DNA of 20,839 nt from Cephalothrix simula (lineage: Eukaryota; Nemertea; Palaeonemertea; Archinemertea; Cephalotrichidae), in the NCBI GenBank assembly GCA_035591015.1, contig JAXIUW010191401.1:1-20839 (forward strand), read 5' to 3'. Both the position numbers and the translations under genes were made by a program. The notes beneath the pieces are model-generated. The model was not told the DNA's origin. It saw only the letters and a program-made list of their open reading frames with translations, and did not search any database. This document shows positions 1 through 10,600 of this stretch, in pieces (position 1 is the stretch's first letter; each line of letters begins with the position of its first letter).

Positions 1-420
1 TCATTTTGAATGTTGGTCTGTTACGCAAAAATGCACCCTGTTTCAACGGGGTTTTAATGAGGATTGATGTATCCTTCCGAATCGGCTGAAGCAGGTTGGC
101 AAAAATGGGGTGCCCTCTACATTTTATTGAGTTTGTCACCTAAAACAGTTTTATATTTGACAATGTCACATAAACAACTTTTGGGTTTGAAATCCCCATC
201 GCTATGTGTGGGGCTAGCAGCATATAGATTTGGCGCATAGCGTATTTTACCCTTTTCAATCCCCCCCCGTGGGATGGAATAACGGGTGGATAACGTGCAG
301 TTACGACCTCATCTTATTTCTTCATGCCATAAAGTGTATTGTTTAATAGAGGCAGTGACAATTTATATCACCCAAAAAGATCAATTTTCGACCAGTTTTG
401 CAGCCCCTTTCCGGTGAGGG
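1..420. other. Non-coding upstream stretch, no gene recognised
   Basis: I see no convincing exon here. All three forward frames are broken by stops, and the reverse strand shows no recognisable protein. The stretch is AT-rich with a run of eight C at 261-268. It could be part of the decayed retroelement whose coding tail begins after the stop at 415-417, or plain intron or intergenic DNA. Reading the frame of that tail backwards gives no reverse-transcriptase motif that I recognise. Confidence 0.5.
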
Positions 421-627
421 TTGAACAATGTAACTACGCATTCAACTCGTAACAACTGTGACTCTTGCAAAAACATTAAAATAGACAAGTGTTTTAGCAT
501 TATTGATAAATCAAATAGTGACTTTGATTTAAATATTCTAGAAGCAATTCATATTTTAAAAAACAGACCGGCATTAAATAAGCAGTTGATGAACGATGGT
601 AGCTTTTACATGCTAAACATCTTCTGA
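421..627 (+). pseudogene. C-terminal remnant of a retroelement GIY-YIG-type endonuclease (Penelope-like element tail)
   Basis: The frame is open from just after a TGA at 415-417 to the TGA at 625-627 and has no proper ATG near its start, so it is a fragment rather than a gene. The readable part runs from a CDSC motif through 'FDLNILEAIHILKNRPALN' to 'GSFYMLNIF'. The pattern of a Cys pair, then a segment like F-x-I-I, then 'ILEAIHI..NRPALNKQL' resembles the end of the GIY-YIG endonuclease domain fused to reverse transcriptase in Penelope-like retroelements, where a conserved glutamate and a 'P-x-LN-x-Q' tail close the domain. The GIY and YIG strands and the RT are not visible upstream, so the 5' part is lost or too decayed to see. 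The ribozyme-like motif about 120 nt downstream independently supports the assignment. It is recognised from memory of the family pattern, not by a search. It is unrelated to the coiled-coil gene that follows. Confidence 0.55.
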
Positions 628-717
628 TTATAATTTGTCGGGATGTTTGGCATTATCAATTACTTATATAATTCAATTTTGTACAATATTTAAAATTAAG
701 CTTTATATGTGAACATA

Positions 718-739
718 TGACGTCATAAAATTACGTCAC
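718..739. promoter_or_regulatory. Palindromic CRE-type site with a second half-site
   Basis: TGACGTCA lies at 718-725, the full 8-bp palindrome bound by CREB/ATF bZIP factors. A second TACGTCAC follows at 732-739. Whether it is used is unknown. It sits in the presumed retroelement 3' region rather than in front of a recognisable gene, so it may be part of the element's own promoter (Penelope-like elements carry promoter activity in their terminal repeats) or simply a chance match. Confidence 0.3.
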
Positions 740-749
740 GAATTTTTTA

Positions 750-826
750 ACGTCCATTTTGAATTTTAAAAATGAACTGATGAGGAATCTAGGATAGATT
801 CGAAAGAATCTAGGATAGATTCGAAA
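750..826 (+). ncRNA. Degenerate hammerhead-ribozyme-like motif
   Basis: The hammerhead core is visible in order. ACGTC at 750-754 would hold the cleavage triplet GUC. A candidate stem I follows, with CATTTT (755-760) pairing with AAAATG (769-774) across an 8-nt loop. The invariant CTGATGA box is at 777-783. Stem II is seven perfect base pairs, GAATCTA (785-791) with TAGATTC (795-801), closed by a GGA loop. The conserved GAAA is at 802-805. The layout would be the one open at stem III. Defects: two unpaired A between stem I and the CTGATGA box, one extra G (784) between the box and stem II, a stem II-plus-GAAA block duplicated in tandem, and no ACGT-like strand after either GAAA to form stem III. 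It is therefore probably an inactive relic. Hammerheads are known companions of Penelope-like elements, which matches the GIY-YIG tail upstream. Confidence 0.5.
785..826 (+). repeat. Two exact tandem copies of a 21-bp hairpin-forming unit
   Basis: Copies at 785-805 and 806-826 are identical. Each consists of the dyad GAATCTA-GGA-TAGATTC followed by GAAA, that is, stem II plus the 3' core strand of the hammerhead-like motif. Exact identity suggests a recent local duplication, such as replication slippage. Confidence 0.9.
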
Positions 827-1112
827 TATATTTTCCTTTTTTCAAATAAAACAATTTTCGCCTTGGGATTTTTGCTATTGACATTCATAAAGTTGTATAC
901 CTTACCTGAAATTTATCATCTCACTTTTGCATGGATTTTCCAAATAGTTATTGTTTTAAAGAGGGTTACTTTTTTACCTATTTTAGCTCCAGGGGGTGGG
1001 GTGCGGAAAATAAAAATTTGAATGCCTCGTCCAATATTTCCGTTCATGGAAGTATATTATAAATGTATTAAATTGAACTCCTTAAAATATCAGTTAATTT
1101 TACATTAATATA

Positions 1113-1485
1113 CACAAATGGATGAAAAAATTTGATCAGCAACGTAAAATGTAACTAGAAGGGGCATCGGTACCCCTTAACCCTATTCATTTTTGGAAAG
1201 GGCATGAAAAGGTTTTCCGATTTTTCCCCACCTGGTGGGGGGAGTGATGGCGCAAAATGTGCAAAAACTCGGCATGTAATTACTTCTTTTTTCGAATTTA
1301 TTGCGCATTTTTCACCACCACTCCCCGCCATGTGGGGCAAAAAATTTAAAAACCCTCCCGTGATGTGTAAATTTTCATGCCCTCTCCAAAAATGTATAGG
1401 GTTAAGGGGTTCCGATGCCCTTTCTAGGAGATCTCGATGGGGGGGGGGGCGAAATTTTTACATTTAACGGTGCCTTCCATTTGTG
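1113..1485. mobile_element. Foldback (MITE-like) element with nested inverted arms
   Basis: An outer 12-bp perfect inverted repeat lies at 1111-1122 and 1476-1487, and both ends can be read as TA followed by CACAAATGGA. That would fit a TA target duplication of the Tc1/mariner or related kind. Inside are much longer arms, 1155-1210 against the reverse complement of 1372-1427, agreeing at 52 of 56 positions without a gap. The region between has weaker complementarity and two small local hairpins (CCCCACC/GGTGGGG at 1226-1240 and a related one at 1323-1337). An 11-G run at 1439-1449 lies in the right flank of the inner arms. No transposase is encoded. The open frames on both strands here simply reflect the palindrome. 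The exact termini are inferred; the inner arms are seen directly. Confidence 0.7.
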
Positions 1486-1487
1486 TA

Positions 1488-1679
1488 GTCTGCAAATATT
1501 TATGAACTGTGCTGTGAGAGGCCTGCTCCTGGATACGGAATAAGAGACTATAACTTTGAGCTGTCAGGGCCGACGTAGATGAATATTTATTTTGTGAAAA
1601 ATACATTCTCTTTAGTTTATTTGGCAGCTTGAAATATAAGACCGTTAAATTAATGAATGATTTTCCCTTTTTCTTGCAG
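1488..1679 (+). other. End of the intron before the giant exon, with splice acceptor
   Basis: No coding sequence is recognised between the foldback element and the exon. The last 19 bases (1661-1679) are a pyrimidine tract ending in TTGCAG, and AT-rich TTAATGAATGA just before it could supply the branch point. The frame also stays open upstream of the acceptor, back to an ATG at 1629, but the 17 residues encoded there are unlike the rest of the protein: they have no heptad pattern and include FPFF, encoded by the pyrimidine tract. I therefore place the exon start after the AG. Confidence 0.75.
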
Positions 1680-4600
1680 AATTTGGTGGCTCAAATGGGA
1701 ACGTTCAAAGAACAAGTTGTGATAAAAGATGACGAGATTAAATCGTTACAGATGCGTCTCGAGTCTAATCAGAAAGTAGCTGATCTGTCGTCAAACCAGA
1801 ATGATAAAGATGAGATAATACAAACTCTCAAGCTCAATTTTGAGTCCATACTTGAGCAAAAGGAGTCGTCCTATAATAGTCTCAAAGAATCTTTCGAAAA
1901 TTTACAGTCTCAATTAATAAGTAAAATTGAGGCTGTGGAAGTGACTCTTAAGGAGCTTAATTCTGTGCAAAGTCAACTTACCAGTGCTCAATCGGATATT
2001 GACTCACTTAAGTCTCAAAATGAATCACTTAAGTGTGAAAACGAGACTTTAAAATCGGAAATTCATAATGGAAAAGATATTGGATCATCCAATGAATCTC
2101 AAATTGTGACTTTAGAAAACCGGATTTCAGAATTTGAATCAAAGTTAACTGTAAAAGATTCTGAAATTTTGAAATTAAATTCAGATTTGGAAAATTTAAA
2201 AATTCAGTTGTCCGAAAAAGACGTTCGTATTCGTGATTTAGAACTTGTTGAAAATGTGGTATCCGAAAAAGAGTCTGTGATTGAAAGTTTGCAAACGGAA
2301 CTCTCTAATACTGTTGAAAAACTTTCAAATATTAATGAAAAATTATCTGAAGGTCAAAGAGCTATTAGTGATTTACATACTGATCTAAATAGTGCTAATG
2401 AATTGCAGTCAAAAACCTCTGCTGATCTAAAGACTGCCTGTGACAATCTACAATCTAGTCAAGAAAAAGTATTCCATCTCGAAAAAGAACTAAGAGACGG
2501 GGAATTGACAATTAATAGCTTAAACGATCGAATAAACAGTTTGAAACGTGAAGCTGATGTCCTAAAACAAGGTCAAACCGATCAGGGTCAACAAATCGAA
2601 ACGAAACTTCAGGACTTACTCTCGCAATTAACGGAACGTGAATCCGAAATAACCAAATTGAATGCCACCAAAAGTGACCTTGAACTATTAGTTAATCAAT
2701 TAACATCTGATTCTGATGCAAAAAGTGCTGAAATCAGTAAACTAAACAGAGAACTTTCGAACAGGATTAAACAGTATGAAGACCAGATTAATTGCAAACA
2801 ATCTGAAATTAATGACATATCAGCTCAGTTAAATGAGGTGGAAAAGTCATTTATAGAAAAGGAGAAATATGTAACTGAACTTAGAACCGAGTGTGATGAT
2901 TATAAATCCCAGTGTGAAAAACTGAACTCTCGTATTCGTGATTTAGAGTCCCAAAACGTTGAAATAGATTCTACCTTAAATTCACTGAAATCTGATTTAT
3001 TAAATGCCAAAACTGATAATCAGGCATTGCAATCGCAAATATCTGAAAAAGATTCCAAAATCAGTTCTATAGAAACTAATTTAATCGACGCAGAAGAAGT
3101 TCTTCACGATAAAAATGCCAAAATCTTAAAATTAGAAACCGAATTATTAGATAAAATTACCGAAATTTCTAATTTAAATCATGAACTTGAATTATTACTT
3201 AGTGATAACGAAGAAATTAAAGGATTAAATTCGTCGTTTAGTTCACAAGTAGAGACTTTAACTAGTGATTTAAGTACTGTTAAACAGTGTGTAACTGATC
3301 GTGATTCGGAAATTCATGAACTTAGACATTCTCTCGAAGGATTACATTCCACAGATTCTGAAAAGGACGCTAAAATTAGTGAATATTTATCGAAAATAAC
3401 TGAATTAAATGAACTTATAAATGAAGGAGTCTCAAAAGTTGATTCATTGGATAATGATCTTATGGCAGCTCACGATAAGATATCGCTACTTGAAACTGAA
3501 ATCACCGAAAAATCGTCTCAAATATCGTCACTAACTGGTGACTTAGGAGAAGCAATTGACGATAGGGAAAAATTAAAACATTCTGTTAATGAACTAAGTA
3601 CCAAATTTAAGGAATTATCTGATAGTGTTAGTGAAATAAAAACAATTAATAATAATAATGTTGAGACGTTAAAATTAGAGCTCAAAAATGTATCTAGTAG
3701 ACTATCAGAGCGAAACGTGGCAATTCAACAAAAACATGATGAAATAGACTTATTAAATTCTGCATTGATTATTTACAAACAGAATCTGTTTTCAATGAAA
3801 GAATCATTCCAGGAATCCCAAAAAGCTTACCAAGAACAGTTGTCCCAATGTACTGCTGATTTCGAAGGTGCAAAATCCCAAATTGACTCCCTAACTACTG
3901 AACTCGATTTAACAAATAGTGATTTGAAAAAAGCTAATGAGCAACGAGGGTCACTACATATTCAGGTAGATGCTTTAGAAAAACATCTTCGTGAAAAGGA
4001 TACCATTGAACATGGATTAAATGACCAAATCAATAGTCTCAGACGCGAGATTGATATCCTGAAAGAAGGCCAGACTGAGCAGGGTCGTCAGGTTGAGACT
4101 AAGCTTCAAGACCTTTTGTCTCAACTAACTGAACGTGAAGCAGAATTAACGCAAACAAATGCAGCTAAAAAGGAACAAGAAGTTAAAATCAGTCGCCTTA
4201 ATTGTGATATAGAAACTCAATCTTCTGAAATCAATAGATTAAAGAATGAGTTTTCAATCGAAATAAACAATCTCGATGACCAATTAAGTCAAAAGCAAGA
4301 TACTATTGTATCCCTGTCGAATGATCTTGAGTCTCAAAGAGAAATTTCCGCTTCTCTGAAGTCACTGAATGATACAACTAATGAGGATTATAAATCACAA
4401 TTAGATTCTCTGAACTCTAAAATAAGTGATCTTGAAGTTCAATGTGCTGATAAAGAATCTGTGATTGAAAATCTCAAAACCGAATGGGAGAAAGAACGTA
4501 AAACTCATGCCGACGAACTGCATTCGAAAGATGAAATCAACCAGTCTATAATAACTGAACTTGAAGCTTCAAAAGTCACTTGTCAAAAACTTGAGGCGGA

Positions 4601-7600
4601 TTTGAAGGTAAAAACTGATGATCTCGTAGCAACAACCCAGGAACTAGAGAGTGAGCAACAAAAATTGTTCGAGAGGTCATCGGAAACCGAACGGTTGGAT
4701 ATTGATTTGAATGTCCTTCGTGAAAAGTTCCAGACCTCAATTCAGGAGAAGGATGAGCAAATGAATGGTTTGATTGATGACCTCGCTAGTATGAAAAAGG
4801 AGTTATTGACCTACGTTGATGATAACAAACTATTGAAAACAATGATTGAGGTTGATCTAAAAGGTTCTGTTGATGAGAAGGATAAAGTAATCGATATGCT
4901 TGATTTGACTATTGAAAATCTCAAATCTGAGATTAAAAGTTTTGACATGGAGATTTCGGAATTGAGGTCAAGCGTTACTCGATTATCTGAGGAAAAGGAT
5001 AGTCTTGATAAAGAGTTAACTGAAAAAATCAATAAATTGATAGAGCTTGAATCTAAGTTCTCGGAAGTTGATGAAAAATATAAACGATGCTCAGCTGAGC
5101 TTGAAGAAACGAAATTCTGTCTCAGCAGCGCAACCGATGAGCTTGATAAGCAGAATTCTGATCTTTTTGGTCGTGACGAACAGGTCAATCAGTTAACTCA
5201 ATCAATTGATACGTTGACGACTGAAAAAACGAAGTTATCAGCTGATCTAGACGAGCACGTTTCCAAGAACAAGTCTTTGACTGAAAAAGTCGAGACTCTA
5301 ACTAAAGAGAAGTCTAGACTTGATGAGTTGTTAACCAAAACTCAAGATGATGTATTGGAGCTTAAGACTGCTCTTTTGGATTTAAACCATGAACGAGATA
5401 ATCTTCTCTCTGATAAGGATAATGTAACAGTTCAACTGCAATCTGAACTTGATAGATATAAAAAAGAAATAGAAGACCTTAAGTATGAAAATGAAGAGTT
5501 GAATAATAGATTAGAGGAAAGTAACATTAAAATAATAAATATGAAAGAAGATATTGACTTGATGGTTAGCGATTCATCGGAATTAAGTTCGAGAAACGAG
5601 GAACTTCATGAAGCCAAAGAAAGTCTAGAAAACATCGTCAGTCAGTTACAGAAGCAAATTGAGATAGTAACCAAGCAACGCCAGGAGGCTTTGAAGGAAA
5701 AAGATGGAGAAACGTCAACACTCATAACCGAAAAGCAAGAGTTGGAAAATAAGTGCCGAATTCTGGAGGAGCATCTTACAAGCGTTGCTACTGAAAATGA
5801 GAGCATCAAAAACCAAGTTCAAGACCTGGTAGCTGAGGTTGAAAATCTTATTGAAATCAAAACGGGACTTGGTGATGAAATTGAAAGTTTACAAAAGGTG
5901 ATCTCTGATCAAAAAGATGATGTTGCTGCTCATGTTAATGAGAAAAAAGAACTTAAAGATCTAATTAATGAACTTGAAAAGGCTAGTGCTGAATTCAAGT
6001 TACAGATAGCTGAACTTGAGAGTCAGGCTAGTTCTCATGTTGAAAGAGTCACAGACCTTGAAAACCAAGTATCGTCCATAGCAACTGAAAATGATGCACT
6101 AAAAATTGAAGTTTCAAGATTAACTGATGAGTTGAGTGATAGTAAAGGCACTCATTCTACATTGAATGAGTCTTTGAATGATATGGCTGCAAAGATACAA
6201 GAAAAAGATCTGGCAGTGACGTCACAAGTTGAAAACCTCTCAGCTAATTTGTCTGAAATGGTTGAGAATAATAAAGATCTTTCACAAAAACTTGCTGAAG
6301 CTTTAATGAAAGATGAAGACCGGTCTTCTAAAATGAGTGCATTGAAAGCTGATAAAATGAGCTTAGAGTCGCAGGTTTCTAAGTTAACATCTGAAATGAC
6401 AGAGGAACGAGCTCAAAATGAAGTAAAGTGCCAAGAATTGATGACAAATTATGAAAATCTGTCCAAGCACTTGAAAGAAAGAGATTCTGAAGTAAATGAC
6501 CTTACTGAACAAGTACAAGAGCTGACTGATAAAGTTCTCACTCAAACAGCTGATTATGAGAGTCTTTATGCTAACCTGGCCTCTCATAAGGAAGTCTCCG
6601 AAGATCTGAAGGAAAAATACACTTCTGCCCAATCAACAATCGATCAGCTGGAAACTTCTCTTTCCACTTTAAAAGCTGAAAATGAAGAATTAAAGTCTCA
6701 AATCGAAAATGTAACTGAACAATTATCAGTTCAGTTATCTGATAATGAAGGTGCTAATGAAAATCTCAACGTCATAGCATCTGAACTTGAGAAGTCTCAA
6801 GCCAAAAATCAAATTCTACTTGACCAGGTACAGAATCTGACCGATCAAATTTCGTTGGAAATGGATGAATCGCATAACTTGGCTCAAGAGTTAGCTGATA
6901 TAAAAGTAGGGTTAGAGAATGCACAAACTCTAATAAGTGACAAAGACCAAGAGATTCATAACCTAACTTCTCAAGTCCAAAACTTGAGTGATCAGCTCTC
7001 TGAACAAAGATCGGAAAATTCTGATTTGAGTGAAAAATTGGGTGACATGGTCTTACATCGTGATCGTACTAATAGCTTGCTTAAGGACCGTGAATCTCAA
7101 GTTCAAACCCTTCGTGACCAAGTTTTAGAAATGACAGAGCAAGTTTCAACTCAAGCTGAAGAATATAAAGAGCTCAATGGAAAGTTATCAGATTCAGGAA
7201 AGGATTACGAACGTCTTCAGTATCAAATCGAATCACTACGAAATGAGTTAAAGAAACAGAAAGATGAGAACACAGAAAAAGACAGCCAGTTCAAAATGAT
7301 TGCTGGACATTTACACGATAGAGAAGTTGATGCCACAAAACTTGAAGAGGAAGTGCAACGTTATCAAGATCAGATTGCATCTATCAGTAAAGAATTGTCG
7401 CAGACTTTGGAAACACTTCGTGATGTTCAAGAAACCCTTAAAACTCGTGAAAGTCAAGTTTTACAAAATCAAGAAGTCATTCAAGATCGAAATGATGAAG
7501 TTGAATCCTTAAGATTAGAGCTCCAAGCCAAGAATCATGACTTTTTCTCACTTGAGGAGGAACTGAAAGTTACCAAGGACTCTCTTGTTGCTAAGGATTC

Positions 7601-10600
7601 AAGTATCAAAGAAATTGAGTCTGATCTCCTTCTAAAATCCGAATCTTCCAAAGAGTTAAAACAATATATTGAGTCGCGTGATAATGAGCTTACTGATTTA
7701 CGTGGCCTACTCCAGCAAAAAATAGCTGAAGTGATTAGTTTAAATGAAGAAATGTTAGTAATGAAAGAGCATCGTGAAGATGTAGAAAATGAGCTAAAAA
7801 GTACCATTCAAACGTTGACTGCTCGTGAAAATCAGTTAACTGATACCCAAAACCTGCTGCAAGAAAAGATGCTATATTTTGAACAGATGCAAGGTGAAAT
7901 GACGGCTTTAAAGGATATTTGCCGTTCATCACAGAATGACCTAAGAAGTGTCAATGCTACTTTGCAAGCTCGTGAAGTCCAGTTAATTGACGCACAAAAT
8001 GTTCTTCAGTTAAGAAACGAAGAAAACGAAAATCTCAATGAGGAAATTCAGCAATTGAAGTCTAATTGTGATAAATTAGGTGAGAATTTTGTTTCAACAA
8101 AAACAACTCTTGCTGAAAAAACTGATGAATTGGAAAGCATGAAAGCAGCTCTTTGTGAAGAACAAGAACGTGTCACCAGTCTTGACCAACAGCTAGAGGA
8201 ACTGATTCAACAAACCCAATTTCAGTTCAAAGAACTTCAAAGAAACATCAGTGATAAAGAGCAAGAATTGAAGTCCAAAACATCTGAACTAGAACTTTCT
8301 ATTCGTGAAGTCGAGACATTAACATCCGACCTTGAACAAGCAAGAAGTGACCTCGAAACTAGTCTTGATGAGAAAAACAAACAGGCTCATGATTTGGATG
8401 AAAGTTCCGAAAATTTAACAATATCTAATGATAAAATAGAGAGACTAGAATTGGAAGTCGAAACTTTGAAGTCTGAAAATTCAGCATTAAAGAATAAAAT
8501 TGAAGAAAACAACTTGAAGGTCGAAGCTTTGACTGCAAATTTGAATGAAGCTGGGCAGCAACTAGAGTTGACTTCAGCTACAGTCGATGTTCTCAAACAG
8601 CAAGTTGAGTCAGCATCTCAAAGTGAAAGTGATGTGATGTCAACTCTGAAAAATAAGGATGATGAGCTGCTGAAATTGACTGAAAGGCTGCAGCAGTCAA
8701 ATGCAAAACTTCAAGATAGTGCTCAGACGATAAGTTCTCTTGAAAACGATGTGAAGTCTACATTACGGCGTGAAGTAGAACTTAAAGAGACAGTAGCTGA
8801 AAACAATCACGTGATTCAAAGTCTTGACGAAAAAATTCTTCAACTTAGCTCTCAGTTAAAAGACTTTGATAAAAACGAGGAGTTAGTCGAAAAATTAAGA
8901 AAAGAATTGAAAGAAAGTTTGAACACAATTGAAGAGAAAGATCTTAAGATTGAAAACCTTAAGGACAGTCTAAATGATACTTCAGCCAAAATTGAGGAGT
9001 TCATTAGGAGACTGCATGAAGTAGAGATTGATCTTGATCAGTCTCGACAAGAAGCCGACGTTATGAAGCAGGAACTTGAAAAAGCATCGGCAGTTGAAGA
9101 AAAACTCCTCCAGTCACTTAAAGATAAAGAGTGTAAGATATTGTCTGTGTACGACTGTCTCAATGAGTCTCAATCGAGTATAAATGACTACAATGAGATG
9201 ACCGAACAATTAAAGGCTGATATTGATAAATTGCAGCGTCAAAATCAAAACTTAGTTCTTGAACTTGAAAGCGTCAATTCTGACTTAGAAATGCATTCTG
9301 AAAGAGATGATGAAGTGAATAAAAGGTTCCATGAAAATGAAGAACTCCTTCGTGAATTAAGTGATGAAAAACAAGGTCTTCTTAGTCAGATTGAAGCATT
9401 GCAGATTGGTTTAAAATCAGTTGGAGCTGAACTTAGTGAAGAAAAGTCAAATGCTGTAATAATAAATGAAGAGAATGAGGCAATGAAGGGTGAAATATCT
9501 GATTTGACAAAAGAATGTTACGAACAGAGTCTAACGATTGGTGAGTTACAAGATGACGCTAGAGAAGCACGTGACAAGATTGAAAATTTAACGGAGCAGT
9601 TGAAAACACAGATGCAGTTAACTGACAAACTCCATCTACAGTTCAACGAAAAAGATGAATTGATAAGTCAATTAACTGAAGAATTAAAGGAAACTAAAGC
9701 CGAGTTGGTTAAGACGCTTGATGGCTCTGATACCCGAATTCAAGACTTGAGGGCTGAGTTAGCTGATACGGCTGCTAAGATAAAAGAGCTTGAAGCGGCT
9801 CTTTTACAAGGTACAGAATCGCATAATTTATCCATCCTTGAACTAGATGAGAAAGAGAATCAACTTTCCGAGCTTAAAAACATGTTACGTGAAAGTTGTA
9901 ATGAGGCTGAAGATGCAAAAAGGATAAAAGATGCTCTAGATGATGAAATCAATCAATATAAAGAACGTGAAATAAAATTAGTCGAAAAATTATCTGAAAA
10001 AGAGAAAACTGTTCTTGAAGTACAGAAGGAAATCGAATCATTAAAAGATATGAATATGAAATTAGTTTCTGAGAAAGATGAGGGTGCATCTTCAAAGGAT
10101 GAGTTAGTGCAGAAGAAAGATGAAGAAATTAATTCTTTGAATAAGTACATCGGTGAGCTAAGAAATCAATTCGAAGTTTATACCAATGAGTTTGAGAAAA
10201 TGCAGGGTGTTGTTGATGCCTACAAGAAACGTGAAGATGGTCTTCTTGATGATCTCCAAGAAAAAGATAAGAAATTAAATGAAGCTCAAGTTGAACTTGA
10301 AAATAGAGACAGTGGTTTATCTTCGTTACGAGATAGCATTGAGTCATTCAGAACAAGTGACGCTGAATTAAAAACTGGTGTTTCTCAGACCCAGAATGAA
10401 AATGTTGATCTGAGAGATAAGATGTCTGTGATGCTCCGTGTTGAAAGTGAATATATGGAGAAACTAGATGAAAAAGATTCCAAAATATTCCATCTTGATA
10501 CTGTTATAGAAGAACTGAGGAGAGATGCATCTTCTCAGCTCGAAAAATATAATGAAATGAATATTCTTTGCACATCATTAAAAGAAACTATCGAGAACTA

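Larger units (their letters stand above)
628..1112. other. Non-coding stretch with retroelement 3' tail and AT-rich DNA
   Basis: No exon is supported. The first part (to about 830) is probably the 3' non-coding region of the retroelement and contains the CRE-like palindrome, the hammerhead-like motif and the 21-bp tandem repeat listed separately. From about 830 to 1112 the DNA is AT-rich with scattered G runs (around 990-1007). I find no gene, tRNA or clear promoter in it. Confidence 0.5.

Noticed and set aside
1155-1467. Overlapping open frames on both strands (61 and 87 residues)
   Set aside because: They lie inside the foldback element and are mirror products of its inverted arms. They are low-complexity and show no protein family.
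1629-1679. Upstream ATG extending the giant frame by 17 residues
   Set aside because: The stretch ends in a pyrimidine tract plus TTGCAG, and its residues break the coiled-coil pattern. A splice acceptor at 1679 explains it better than a start codon, though RNA is needed to prove it.
4811-5188. 125-residue reverse-strand frame, and similar ones at 18197-18544, 16655-16903 and elsewhere in the exon
   Set aside because: These are Ser/Phe-rich antisense shadows expected opposite a Glu/Lys/Leu/Asp-rich coding strand. There is no independent evidence of coding.
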